Source of the DNA: Thamnaconus septentrionalis
Lineage: Eukaryota > Chordata > Actinopteri > Tetraodontiformes > Monacanthidae
Direction of reading: 5' to 3'
Length of the DNA: 64,000 nucleotides
Assembly (NCBI GenBank): GCA_009823395.1
Contig: CM020504.1
Coordinates: forward strand, 25,244,540 to 25,308,539
Shown here piece after piece: positions 52,601 to 61,200 of the stretch. Within the stretch, counting starts at the first letter, position 1, and each line of letters starts with the position of its first letter. A model generated the notes under the pieces. It was given only the letters and a program-made list of their open reading frames with translations, was not told the origin of the DNA and did not search any database. Both the position numbers and the translations under genes were made by a program.

Positions 52601-52908
52601 GCTGCTGTTGAAAACACAATGACGCGATTCAAGCGTTTATTCCAGCAAAAAAAAAATTAAAAAAAAATTGCACCTTTTTTCTCGTGACCTGACGACGCCT
52701 ACGTCGGTGCTATATTTATGACAATAAAACGTGGCGGGTGTTTGCTAACATCATGTTGCTTGCAGTAGAAACACCCTTTATTTCAGACAGCTGCGACGCC
52801 TTAGATCGAGCGGAAATGCAAAGCCATGGCTCAGCAACTTAAACATGCACGGTTACAAAGATGCACCCAGATACTGTTTGCGCATTAAAATCATCTTTAC
52901 CCGTCCAT
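36858..52908 (-). CDS. ptbp2: Polypyrimidine tract-binding protein 2 (neural PTB), complete, 17 coding exons
   Basis: A nuclear RNA-binding splicing repressor that binds CU-rich RNA through four RRMs. Exons in transcript order: 52901-52908, 51399-51420, 51090-51141, 50019-50182, 49850-49921, 49683-49754, 48517-48675, 47843-47953, 47291-47459, 45865-45942, 45642-45754, 42468-42501, 40318-40410, 38713-38829, 38309-38408, 38113-38190, 36858-36987. They sum to 1572 nt, i.e. 523 residues plus stop (human PTBP2 is about 531). Protein order: MDGDVAVGVKRGSDEL; RRM1 from about residue 44 ([18 protein letters not shown]); RRM2 from about 165 ([19 protein letters not shown]); poly-Ala linker; RRM3 from about 329 ([12 protein letters not shown]); RRM4 from about 445 (SATLHLSNI); C-terminus [36 protein letters not shown] and the neighbouring dpyd favour PTBP2 over PTBP1/3. 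The start has a good context (GCAATGG). Introns are GT-AG except one GC-AG. Confidence 0.95.
37741..38075. repeat. (TCAGAA)n-tailed retroposon 3' fragment
   Basis: CAGAATCAGAATCAGAAATA followed by ACTTTTATTTATCCCGAAGG, a common fish LINE/SINE 3' motif, inside the ptbp2 intron between exons 16 and 17. Confidence 0.6.
39797..40225. mobile_element. hAT-type non-autonomous element with 8-bp TSD
   Basis: 429 bp. Terminal inverted repeats TAGGGCTGGG and CACAGCCCTA; flanked by perfect GTGCCACT duplications at 39789-39796 and 40226-40233. No transposase. Interior rich in GATTTTCGATT words. Sits in a ptbp2 intron 92 bp downstream of the exon ending at 40318. Confidence 0.9.
40423..40500. repeat. (GA)n tract, (CU)n in the ptbp2 transcript
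   Basis: Starts about 12 nt upstream, in transcript sense, of the acceptor for exon 40318-40410. On the - strand it is an almost pure CU tract of about 78 nt, a classic PTB-binding composition. Confidence 0.95.
41230..42085 (+). mobile_element. Degenerate Rex1/L2-like LINE fragment
   Basis: At 41353 the + strand reads [15 protein letters not shown], the reverse-transcriptase YADD motif region of fish non-LTR elements. Near 41960-42060 a TTCTTCCTGCAGGG...TTTTTTCCTGGCCACTGTCAC stretch resembles the Rex1 3' region. Frames are broken and it is interrupted by another element at 41438. Dead copy in a ptbp2 intron. Confidence 0.65.
41438..41650. repeat. Non-autonomous element, family B copy 1 (GCTGCGTTTCCAT end)
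   Basis: Begins GCTGCGTTTCCATGACAGCT and shares TATTTCTAAAATTTCGACA, GTGTTTC-ATTGAATGGTGTGAAG and GGTCAAATCTCGTCC with 56605-57102. The right end is truncated. Confidence 0.75.
42468..42501 (-). other. ptbp2: ptbp2 34-nt exon, probable autoregulated poison-skipping exon
   Basis: The exon encodes [11 protein letters not shown] plus one base. Its length, 34 nt, equals that of the PTBP1 exon 11 / PTBP2 exon 10 whose skipping under PTB control shifts the frame and triggers nonsense-mediated decay (established for mammals). On the transcribed strand the acceptor is preceded by a CU-rich stretch of several hundred nt (42502-43010) with a CTCTCTCT run next to the AG. The donor is followed by further CTCTCT and TATCTCTATCTC motifs. 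Confidence 0.85.
42505..43010. promoter_or_regulatory. Purine-rich (+) / CU-rich (transcript) silencer-like tract upstream of the 34-nt exon
   Basis: AGAGGAGGAAGAGGAG-type sequence and GGGAGGGAGGGAGG runs on +, i.e. CUUCCUCUCU-rich RNA in the ptbp2 transcript just upstream of exon 42468-42501. Expected to bind PTB proteins; inferred from composition and the known regulation of the homologous exon. Confidence 0.6.
43073..43160. repeat. (AC)n microsatellite
   Basis: About 44 AC units in the ptbp2 intron upstream of the 34-nt exon. Confidence 0.97.
43886..44125. repeat. Fish MITE-like element with 16-bp perfect hairpin
   Basis: TCCCAGGATGCTTTGC at 43931-43946 pairs perfectly with 43955-43970 around an 8-nt loop. 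The surrounding sequence (GTGCATTCCGAGGGCGCATTT, AATGCAGCCTTCCAAGGATG) looks like a dispersed fish element. Confidence 0.6.
45865..45942 (-). other. ptbp2: ptbp2 78-nt linker exon
   Basis: 26 codons, Ser/Gly-rich ([14 protein letters not shown] and on), between RRM2 and RRM3. The length is a multiple of three, so inclusion or skipping keeps frame. It sits where PTBP1 has its alternatively spliced linker exon 9; alternative use here is inferred. Confidence 0.6.
46806..47093. repeat. 17-bp minisatellite in ptbp2 intron
   Basis: About 17 copies of TTTGTAAGAACTGGTAG and one-base variants (CAACT, GAATT), contiguous. In the transcript sense it reads as CTACCAGTT-rich RNA. Open in three frames as a Tyr-Lys-Leu-Pro repeat by chance. 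Confidence 0.95.
48718..48978. repeat. Tc1-like element, family A copy 3
   Basis: Shares TGCAGACATCAAATATATGAG, TTCATTCATAGTTTAGATGCC and AATAGTCATTAAAATGAAA with the copy at 8618. Ends TTTTGACTGGGAGTGT. In the ptbp2 intron between 48676 and 49682. Confidence 0.8.
50498..50740. repeat. Tc1-like element, family A copy 4 (truncated)
   Basis: Shares CTCCACTGCAGACAGACACT, ATTATGCAGCAAAGAAAAAC and TTATTTGACACTTTTATTG with copy 1. In the ptbp2 intron 50183-51089. Confidence 0.8.
51389..51423 (-). other. ptbp2: ptbp2 22-nt micro-exon with GC donor
   Basis: A 22-nt exon (51399-51420) encodes DVAVGVK, with an acceptor in TTGACAG and the donor AAG|GCAAGT. This GC-AG intron is the only non-GT donor found among the ptbp2 introns. 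The reading is supported by phase with exon 1 (ATGGACGG) and the next exon (RGSDEL). Confidence 0.8.
51758..52234. repeat. Palindromic ACGTGA-type element(s) with TACGGAAGC ends
   Basis: TACGGAAGCGCTTTGCAGCC at 51758 is inverted at 51889-51916 (GGCAGCAATGCGCTTCCGTA) and again near 52215-52234 (GGCAGCTATGAGCTTCCGTA). Internal TATCACGTGATTTCG / AACGTGAAA words recur. Either one 159-bp element beside a partial copy or one 477-bp element. Confidence 0.7.
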
Positions 52909-53110
52909 TGCAGCTCTTTTTTTTCCTCCTCCTGTCTGTTGATGTCTCAAAGCACCTCGACTACCTACAAAGAGCAAAATGGGCGTTTTCCCTCACGTCT
53001 TTCAATGTTTACCGCAAATAGCATTTTTACAAGCATCACCGCCCCCTTCTGGTCAGGAGGGAACTGTGCAAGCGAGAGCGCGTCACTGACTTTTGAAAAC
53101 CAATTCTAGC
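52909..53110 (-). promoter_or_regulatory. ptbp2 5' UTR / proximal promoter region
   Basis: Sequence upstream of the ptbp2 start codon. It is non-repetitive, with a purine-rich tract just before the ATG on the transcribed strand. No TATA box or strong CpG clustering is evident, and a further non-coding 5' exon cannot be excluded. Confidence 0.3.
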
Positions 53111-53254
53111 ACTGTAATCGATGCCATTTATTAAACCATGTTTACTGCAAAATGGAAACAAATGTTCTTTGCTTCTTGTTAGTTATGCTTAACTTCGCGA
53201 CCCTCTGGTTTCAATGACTTTCCTAATGATGCCTTACATACAAACGTTACAAGA

Positions 53255-53735
53255 TACTGCCCCCAGCTACTTCCTACCACGTGTTCTGGTCTTGTCCAAA
53301 ACTTGTACCTTTCTGGTCATCCTTTTGTGAAGTTATCTCTAATGCCCATGCCTATAATATCTCACCTTCTCCTTTGGTTGCTATTTTTGGATGCTATTCT
53401 GATCCAACGGGATGTGTCCCCACTGATCATCTGCAGGGGGTCATTGCCTTTTCTTCTTTATTAGCCAGACGCTTGATTCTACTTCAATGGATCACCACTG
53501 GATCAAGGATGTTATGTTCAATATCAAACTGGGAAAAAAAAAATCAAATGCACTCTCAATGGCTCCTCTGACAGATTCCACAAAACCTGGGACCCTCTAA
53601 TAACATATGGAAATAATCTCCCTGGCCTAGAATTGGAACATGAAGTGTTTACTCCTGCTCTGTTCAATTATGATATTGGGCACACTGAAATGGTTTGTCT
53701 GGTTTTTGTTGATTTTGTGCGTGTGTGTGTGTGTT

Positions 53736-53782
<47 letters not shown>

Positions 53783-53985
53783 ACGCACGTTATTTGTAAC
53801 CCTTTTTTTGTCGCGTTGACCTTGGCTTTGGTTTTGTTGTTGTTCTATTTTACTTGGGGTCTTTGTTTGTTTCTCTCTCTCTCTCTTTTCTCTACTACAC
53901 TGTTTGTAATATAGAAAATGTGTTCTTAATATATGTATATGCAAAATCACAAATAAAGTGTTTTTAAAAAACTCAAAAAAACTAC
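53255..53985 (+). mobile_element. L1-like LINE ORF2 3' end
   Basis: HVFWSCPKLVPFWSSFCEVI and, 50 codons later, FSSLLARRLILLQWI match the C-terminal end of fish L1 ORF2. A shift near 53535 moves the rest (GSSDRFHKTWDPLITYG) to another frame. (GT)n at 53718-53782 and an A-rich end after AATAAAG at about 53951 follow. A 5'-truncated, inactive insertion between ptbp2 and dpyd. Confidence 0.85.
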
Positions 53986-54142
53986 ATAGATACTCATTTG
54001 AATAATCTCAGCAGATTTAAATTTTACCTGAACCCATCCTGTTTTACAGTTGCCCTTCTCTAGTTATTAATCCACTGGATATATTCGAACAGAACCGTTG
54101 TATCGCTTGAATTTTAAATTGTTCATTTAATTTAATTGAACA

Positions 54143-54265
54143 GGACGACACACTGGTGCTTTGGTTTGCCTCACAGCAAGAAGGTTGCAGGTTTGATTCC
54201 AGGCCTTCCTGTGTGAAGTTTGCATGTGCTCCCCGTCTACGTGTCTGTTCTCTCCAGGTATGGAT
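54143..54265 (+). repeat. tRNA-derived SINE fragment
   Basis: Degraded head with GCAAGAAGGTTGCAGGTTTGATTCC and CTTCCTGTGTGAAGTTTGCATGTG; same family as 30641. Confidence 0.75.
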
Positions 54266-54981
54266 CAGCTGTCATTCTATTGTTCTTAATGTAAAGCAGT
54301 TGAAAAGTGACCTTCTCCTTCACAGTCAAACAAGTTAGATTCAAGCTTAGTTCATTTTATTGCGTTAGTTTGGATGGACCGCCTTATTATTTTCTAGTGT
54401 CATGCTGACGAGTCAGATTCAGGTTGCAAGTTACAGAGCTCTGGGTTATGAGTTCTTTGCCTGGCATCAACAACGGTCAACATCAGGCACCAAGTCTGAC
54501 TGCTTTTCTCTCTCTGAGTCAATATTTGACACAGAACATCAGACAGGATGTGTGCTGGCCCCTCTTCTGCTGATGTCCTCCTCGTTTGCGTGTTGGGTTT
54601 CACACCTCGTGGATCGTGCAGCTTCAGTTGTCCTTTGCACCTCAAGGCTCCAGTCACTCTCCCCGTCCGGTCGCTGCTTTCTGTTTCTGTGCCAACTTGC
54701 ACATGAACCCAGCATCTTCACCATAATAGTCGGTAGTTAGTTAGTTAGTTAGTTAGTTAGCTAGCTAGTTTTCTGCCTGCACAGACCTGCACAGAGTCTA
54801 GCAGAACATCGTTTGCATGCATTGATTAACGGTCCGCAGGTTACATAAGTGATTCTATTATTAAGCACAAGCATCTTGATTAAACACGATATTATCTTCA
54901 GTTTCTTCGACCCACTAATGTACGTCAGTGCCTACAGCAAGCGTGTGAATGTGCAGAACGACTGTTGGCTCTTGTTGCCGC
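54266..54981 (-). other. Putative dpyd 3' UTR and spacer
   Basis: Non-coding sequence after the dpyd stop. Includes (GTTA)n at 54734-54770 and a candidate - strand AATAAA at 54356-54361. No other gene seen. Confidence 0.4.
54356..54361 (-). terminator. Candidate dpyd polyadenylation signal
   Basis: AATAAA on the - strand about 620 nt after the dpyd stop codon, in AT-rich non-coding sequence. Inferred from position only. Confidence 0.3.
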
Positions 54982-55219
54982 TCAGCAGTAGGGACTGATG
55001 GGGATGCCCCTCTTTGGCTGGTAGGGCGTCTTCCTGGTCACCATCTTGATGCAGTCTATGATTGGACACACGCTGAGGCACAGAGTGCAGCCGGTGCAGC
55101 TGTCGGTCACCACTGGGAAATGAGTCTTTTGGTGGAACTTGATGGCCTGGACAAGCGGGAAGAAACAAGGATGACGTGGCTTCAAACAGAGACCAAAGGG
55201 AAAGGCAAAGTTTTAGAGT

Positions 55220-55251
<32 letters not shown>

Positions 55252-58200
55252 CACCTGATATCCAGAGTCATTGCAGGTCAAGTAACATTTCCCGCAGTTA
55301 ATACACATCTCCTCATCTATTACAGCCTGGACCTGGAAGCACAAGGGGTCAGGTTTGGTCACTTTGTCTTAGTTAGGAATCATTGTTGCAGGCCAATACA
55401 CAGGCATGCTCTTCTCTCGCTGGTTACTTTCTTACAGTTAAAACCTAATTTGCAGACATTTGAATGTTAACTTTTTTTTAATGATAAAATACTGCAAATG
55501 CAGAGTGACGACACTCTACTAGGGTCAAGTCATGGTAACACAAGAGGCCTTTAGGCTAGGGGGCTGAAATGACCCTCCAACTCACAGAGACTGACAGACA
55601 GAGAAACTGTAAATTAAGATTTTAGGACAACTTGAATATTATTTTTTCGTTCCAAAAATTTCTTTTGATTTGATATATTCTGCACTAACACCATATGTAC
55701 TGTTTGTGTACTATGTAGGTCGTTGAGTTTTTCTTTTTATTGTTTCCTTACTTGTAATGTAAATTATACCGTCACATAAATTAAATTGTAGAATATTAAA
55801 CTTGAAAAAAGTGATTTTAATTGTGAATCTATGATATAATTAGTGTGTGTGAATATCGTAATGTCTAGTAGAACACTAGAAGAACTGACTTTTCATATTA
55901 AAAAAGACAAGTCGCAGAGACCATAAGCCATTAGGGCTCCAATAGCCATAACCAGCCATGCTCAGAAGGGGGCAGCAATACATCGTGAAGCTGTTAACCA
56001 GCATCGGGCAGACAACACAGAGAAAATCATTCAGTTTTGAACACACCTGCTCCATGTTGCTCAGGTCCTGGTACGCTCCAATGTAGCGCAGCGCCCTCGC
56101 TATGACGTCCTACAGAAATAGCCCACATGACAATGCAAGACAGCACACACAGAACACGCCAGTGATTTAATGGCCGCAGTCTTATGTTATGAACCAGTAT
56201 GTAACACAGGACAAAGAGGAGAACAGCAACAGACACAGCAGGGCAGTGTTTGTATGTTTGGAAGCAGCTGACCTTGACAGCAGGGACGGGTTTTGTCGGG
56301 GTGGACACTCTGGGCGTGCTGGCTTCCATCACGGTGGTGGCACCAGCGTCCCGGATCTTTTTCTTATACGATGCAATGATTTCATTTTTCTCCACGAGGT
56401 ACGGACCGAAGCTTGGAAGGCTCTGTGCATCCAACCAAAGATTGAGGCAACCGGGGAGAGAGAATATTAAAATAAGAGTACTTCAGTGAGAAATGTTCAG
56501 ATTATACCATTTAAAGAGATAAATCGACTTCAAATGCAAATGCTAGCTTTGTCTCCATGAAGGACCTGATAAACACTGTAGTATTATTAATTGCAGCAAA
56601 CACTCGCTGTGTTTCCAAGACCGTTTTTCGCAAAACAAAAGCAGTATTTCTAAAATTTCGACAAAGCACAATTGTGATTTGCAGGTGTTTCCATTGAATG
56701 GTGTGAAGCTCATAAGCCGGAATTCTGGTCAAATCTCGTCCCGCCAGACCCCGGCTTTTCGAAGCCCTTCTCCCTCATTTCCCTCTGTCCTTCCTTTTAG
56801 AAATATGCATTTCCATGTTTGTTTGCCGTCAAGAATGGTTGTTGTATTTTTCTCTTGGATTACTTGTAGGAAATATCCCCGTACGTCACGTCCGCTGACG
56901 TCTAAATGCCCAAAAAAAGTGTTTCCATGACACTTTTGCGATATTCCTCTATGTGGATACGTGTGAAAAACCACCTCATGACAGCATCGAAACCTTTCAG
57001 CCATATTGGAGAGGTTTTTCCCAAGTGGAGCTGTCTCCGTCACCAGTGTTTTATGGCCATATTTAGGTTTTGTGCTGTTCCAGGGCTAATGGAAACGCAG
57101 CTAGGTGCTGGTACCTTTCCCACCAGGTCCTCCAGCCTGGGCACTGGCTTCCCTTTCTGGTGTCTGTCAGTGGGAGGAGACTGACCGTCCCAGCCCTTCA
57201 TTTCCAGAGACTTCAGGTACAGCAGCGCTTTCAGACCTAAACAGATAGAGTCAGAGTGAATATGTGAATATTTAATTTCAGAGCATCAGCATCGGCATCT
57301 ATTTGAATGCAAGTGGAACACCACTGCCTGAGACACCCACTACACAATGGTGTGTTGTAACATACCGACACAATAGTCCTCGATCAGAGTGAAGTCCTGG
57401 TTCTGTATTGCGCTGCACACCTGCGGCAGACAAAACACAAACATGAGACTTTGTTTATTCTACTACAAGGAGTTGCCAGGTTTTGTTCGATTTTTTTTTT
57501 TAAAAGAATGCAGAGTGTGATGTCCACATTTCTAACAAAAATTGTTGAAAACTGCAATTGATGCAATTTATAACTGAGGCACTGGTTCTTTTTTTTCACT
57601 TTATCAACTTTAGCAGCTGTCTTTAACTTCTCCAGCTCACTTTATTGTGCTCACAGTGTTTCCCTCCAAGAATCGCCAACATCAGAGATATTGGAAATCT
57701 TTAATATAATTTTCCTATACATCAGATAAATGAGAGATAAATTATCGCTGGCTACTAATTTATATCACTAGCGACCGTTCTGATCAATTCAATTCAATGT
57801 AATAGTAATCTAGTAAAAGTAATAGTCTAACTATTTCACTAAAATAAAAGTAATTTACTCTGTTCACTATTCACTGTGTAATAAAAACAACTCATAAAGC
57901 TACTTTATCTCTACCTTTACCATCTTACATTTTAAATCATTACCTGTAATGCACAGGCTCCAGCGTGGAGAAACTGCAGTCCTGCCTCCGCCGAGTCGAT
58001 GCCTCCAGTGGCCAGAACTGGGAAACCAGGAATTGCTCTGGCAATGGCCGACACTGCTCTGAGAGCGATGGGTCTGATGGCGTTGCCTGCACGCAGCGTC
58101 AGACAACTTCATCGAACCTCTTTAACACCACTCAGTGTCCTTACAAAGACGACGTCCTGACGACTAATATTTTGCATTGAAATATTCTTTAGCAGAATTA

Positions 58201-61200
58201 TCTTACATAAATACACACACACACAGCAGATCCTGCTGAACAAATTTCTCTTGTTATTTTGTGCAAATATTAACATTTTAAAACTTGACGTGTGTGTGTG
58301 TGTGTGTGTGTGCTGTGTGCTGATTTACCAGACACGCCTCCATACGTGGTGCGTTTCTCTGCTCCAACCTGTGGCCAGGGGGATCCATCAGCCTTCAGTC
58401 CCATTAGACCTGACACTGTGTTGGTGGCTGTCACTCCGTCGGCTCCGCCTGTGAGACACACAGCAATTATACATAGATATTTAATATAATATACATGCAC
58501 ACACACACACACACTTGGTCAACACTATTATTGCTAAAAGGTGATGTCCCTTCCCAGACACACAATACAGAGAGCAGTCTGTAGGGGTCACTGTGTAGAG
58601 CACAGGTGTCAACCTCTGGCCGGCGGGCCAAATTTGGCCCACAGGTGGCCCGCTGGTATTATACAGCACGTGTACTGCATATACTGCTAATACTACAAAT
58701 ACCAGAAAGCACTGCTGGTATTTTAGTGCCTCAATCAGGACGGGACGTTCATTGAAGGATATTATTGTGACTCAATTGGTTTATTGTTGTTATATTATTT
58801 TTAAATGTATTATCAGCCCGTGGAAAAAGTTTGCTGTTGAAATTTAAAGCAGAGGCTGCAAATAAAAAAGGAGCATACAATTTTTATTTACTTTTTATTT
58901 ATTTTGATTAGTTTTTTAATTTGAAAGTCAATTTTGCATGTGTGCACTATTAAGTTTAGGTTTATTGCAAAGTGTTCAACTCTGCATGTTTCATATTCAG
59001 TGTTGGAAAAGGTTCACTGTTCTATCTGGAGGAAGATTTTTTGTTTCAGTTTGTCAGAGTGAGAATGATAAATTACAAACCACTGGCATTGAAAGTTTAA
59101 AATATGATTACTTTCTATTAGTTTCTTAATCTGTCATTAACGGACAGATTATGTTGGTGTTGTTGGTGGAATCCTGCATGTTAAGATTGTAATTTTCACT
59201 GAAGTGTAAACAGACGCGTTACCCTCATGGGCTGCCTTGGCAATGTCCACAATGTTGGTCACGTTTGGTGTCAGCTTGGCGAAGAATGGGATGGAAACGG
59301 CTGCACGCACCCAGCGACAGATATTAAGCACCAGCACAGGGTCCTGGCAGCAAGGACACATACAAACAGCACAGAAAACTGATGGTTTTAATTTACTGAT
59401 GTTTATGGTATCTGGTAAATGGCTTAAGCATCGACACACACACACATTTAGCACATTGGAATGTAAATCTTTGAGTCGTTTAAAAGTTCAGTACCTGACC
59501 ACAAGCCAGTCCCATGCCTCTTTCTCCCATCCCGTGAGGACAAGACAGATTTAACTCCAAGGCATCAGCTCCCGAAGCCTGAACACAACTTATTTTAGTT
59601 TTCTCAAAATGCATAAAACACAAAATACGGGACAACTGTGTATTTGAAGGGACGGCTGGCCAACTCTAGTTGACCATGAGGATGATATGACCAGGATGTG
59701 TTTCTCTTACCTCTGCCATTTTGGCTAGTACAGTCCAGTCTTCCTTGTTATAACTGCACATTATGCTGGAGATCACAACCTGACAGACAAGTACATGGAG
59801 GCTGGGTTTTAGTTTCTTGGAGATGAACTTGCAAACCAGTTAAAGATCTCAGCTTGCCTGCCCAATTGACAGACACACAAATGAAGCCTGAGAATTTTAA
59901 CTTGACTGGGTAAAATCAGTCAAAAAATAACAATATTAACAAAATCAAGAAACACCGAGGATTCCACTTACGTTATCAGGAAAGTCCTTCTTCAGCTCAG
60001 TAACTGTCTGGCACCAGTAAGCTGCTGTCTTCTCACTGATGAGCTCAATGTTAAGGAAGGAGCCCTGACCGGGTCCATAGATATGTCCTGAGGTGGTGCC
60101 TCGCACGATGCGAGGAGACACATTGGTCACCAGATCCTGCAGAGACGGTTTGACAGACAATCACACCGTAATATAAATGAATGATGTGAAATGCTCTCAA
60201 TGGAGCAGCAGACTTAAGGGAAAGCACTGTACCTTGTCCAGTCCAAAGGTCTTAGTCAGTGCGAAGCCCCAACCTTGCTCAAAGGCTCTTCTGATCATGG
60301 CAGTGCTGGTGGTGGGAGGTGCAGATGCAAGCCCAAATGGGTTGGGGAACTTTATTCCACAAATCTCGACGCTGATGTCCACCTGATCGATGGCGCTGTA
60401 GAACAACGGCAGCTTTGGAACTGGATCCACTGACTGTCCATGCAGAGACTGCAAGAGGAACGTGAAGGAGGAAAAAACAGCACTGATCTTCGTGTTTCTG
60501 GGTAACTCCACTGCACACTGAGGTGTTGGAGTACTTTGATAACTTTTAGATAAAGTACAGAAATGGCAATTAGGTTCCACTTTAGTGCCTGTGGGGATTA
60601 CATTTGAAGGACGTGCATCTTTTTCTTGGTTACTGCTCTACAAATAACGGTGCTGCTTTACATCCTGAAGGAAAATGCAGTAATGGACGTAGGGAAATCA
60701 TGCATTCAGGTGAATCAGCAAGATGCTTTTGAGAATTGGATGATGAAAGAAAATAAGTGAGATGTGGTGAGGGCTCATGGTTAGCTATCAAAGACAAAAT
60801 AACGGAATGATCGCTATGGTGACAATTGTAAGTGCTGCCAAAGTCGCAGCGACCGACAGAATGAAGTAACAATCAAAATCTTTGCTGTTGATTTGAGGTG
60901 ATGGCAGACCTGGGAATGGCCTTTGGACTTGAACGTCTTTGAAACAAAATTACCTGCACAAATCTGTGGATGTGCCAGGAGGCTTGTTTGCCATCGTTTA
61001 CTGATTCCACCGTGGTGTTTGCTAAACCAGCAATGTCTCCACCGGCAAACACCCAGGGCTCACTGGTCTGCATGTTGTCTGTGTTCACCTCTGGAGTACC
61101 CCAGCGGGTCAGCTTCACTGGAGCCAGTGCCTCAATGACTACAAAACCATACGGACACACGGAACGTCTGAAAACACTTCACTGACCAATTCAAACACAT

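Noticed and set aside
53281..53571. Independent host gene (96 codons)
   Set aside because: The sequence is the C-terminal end of an L1-like ORF2, frameshifted and 5'-truncated.
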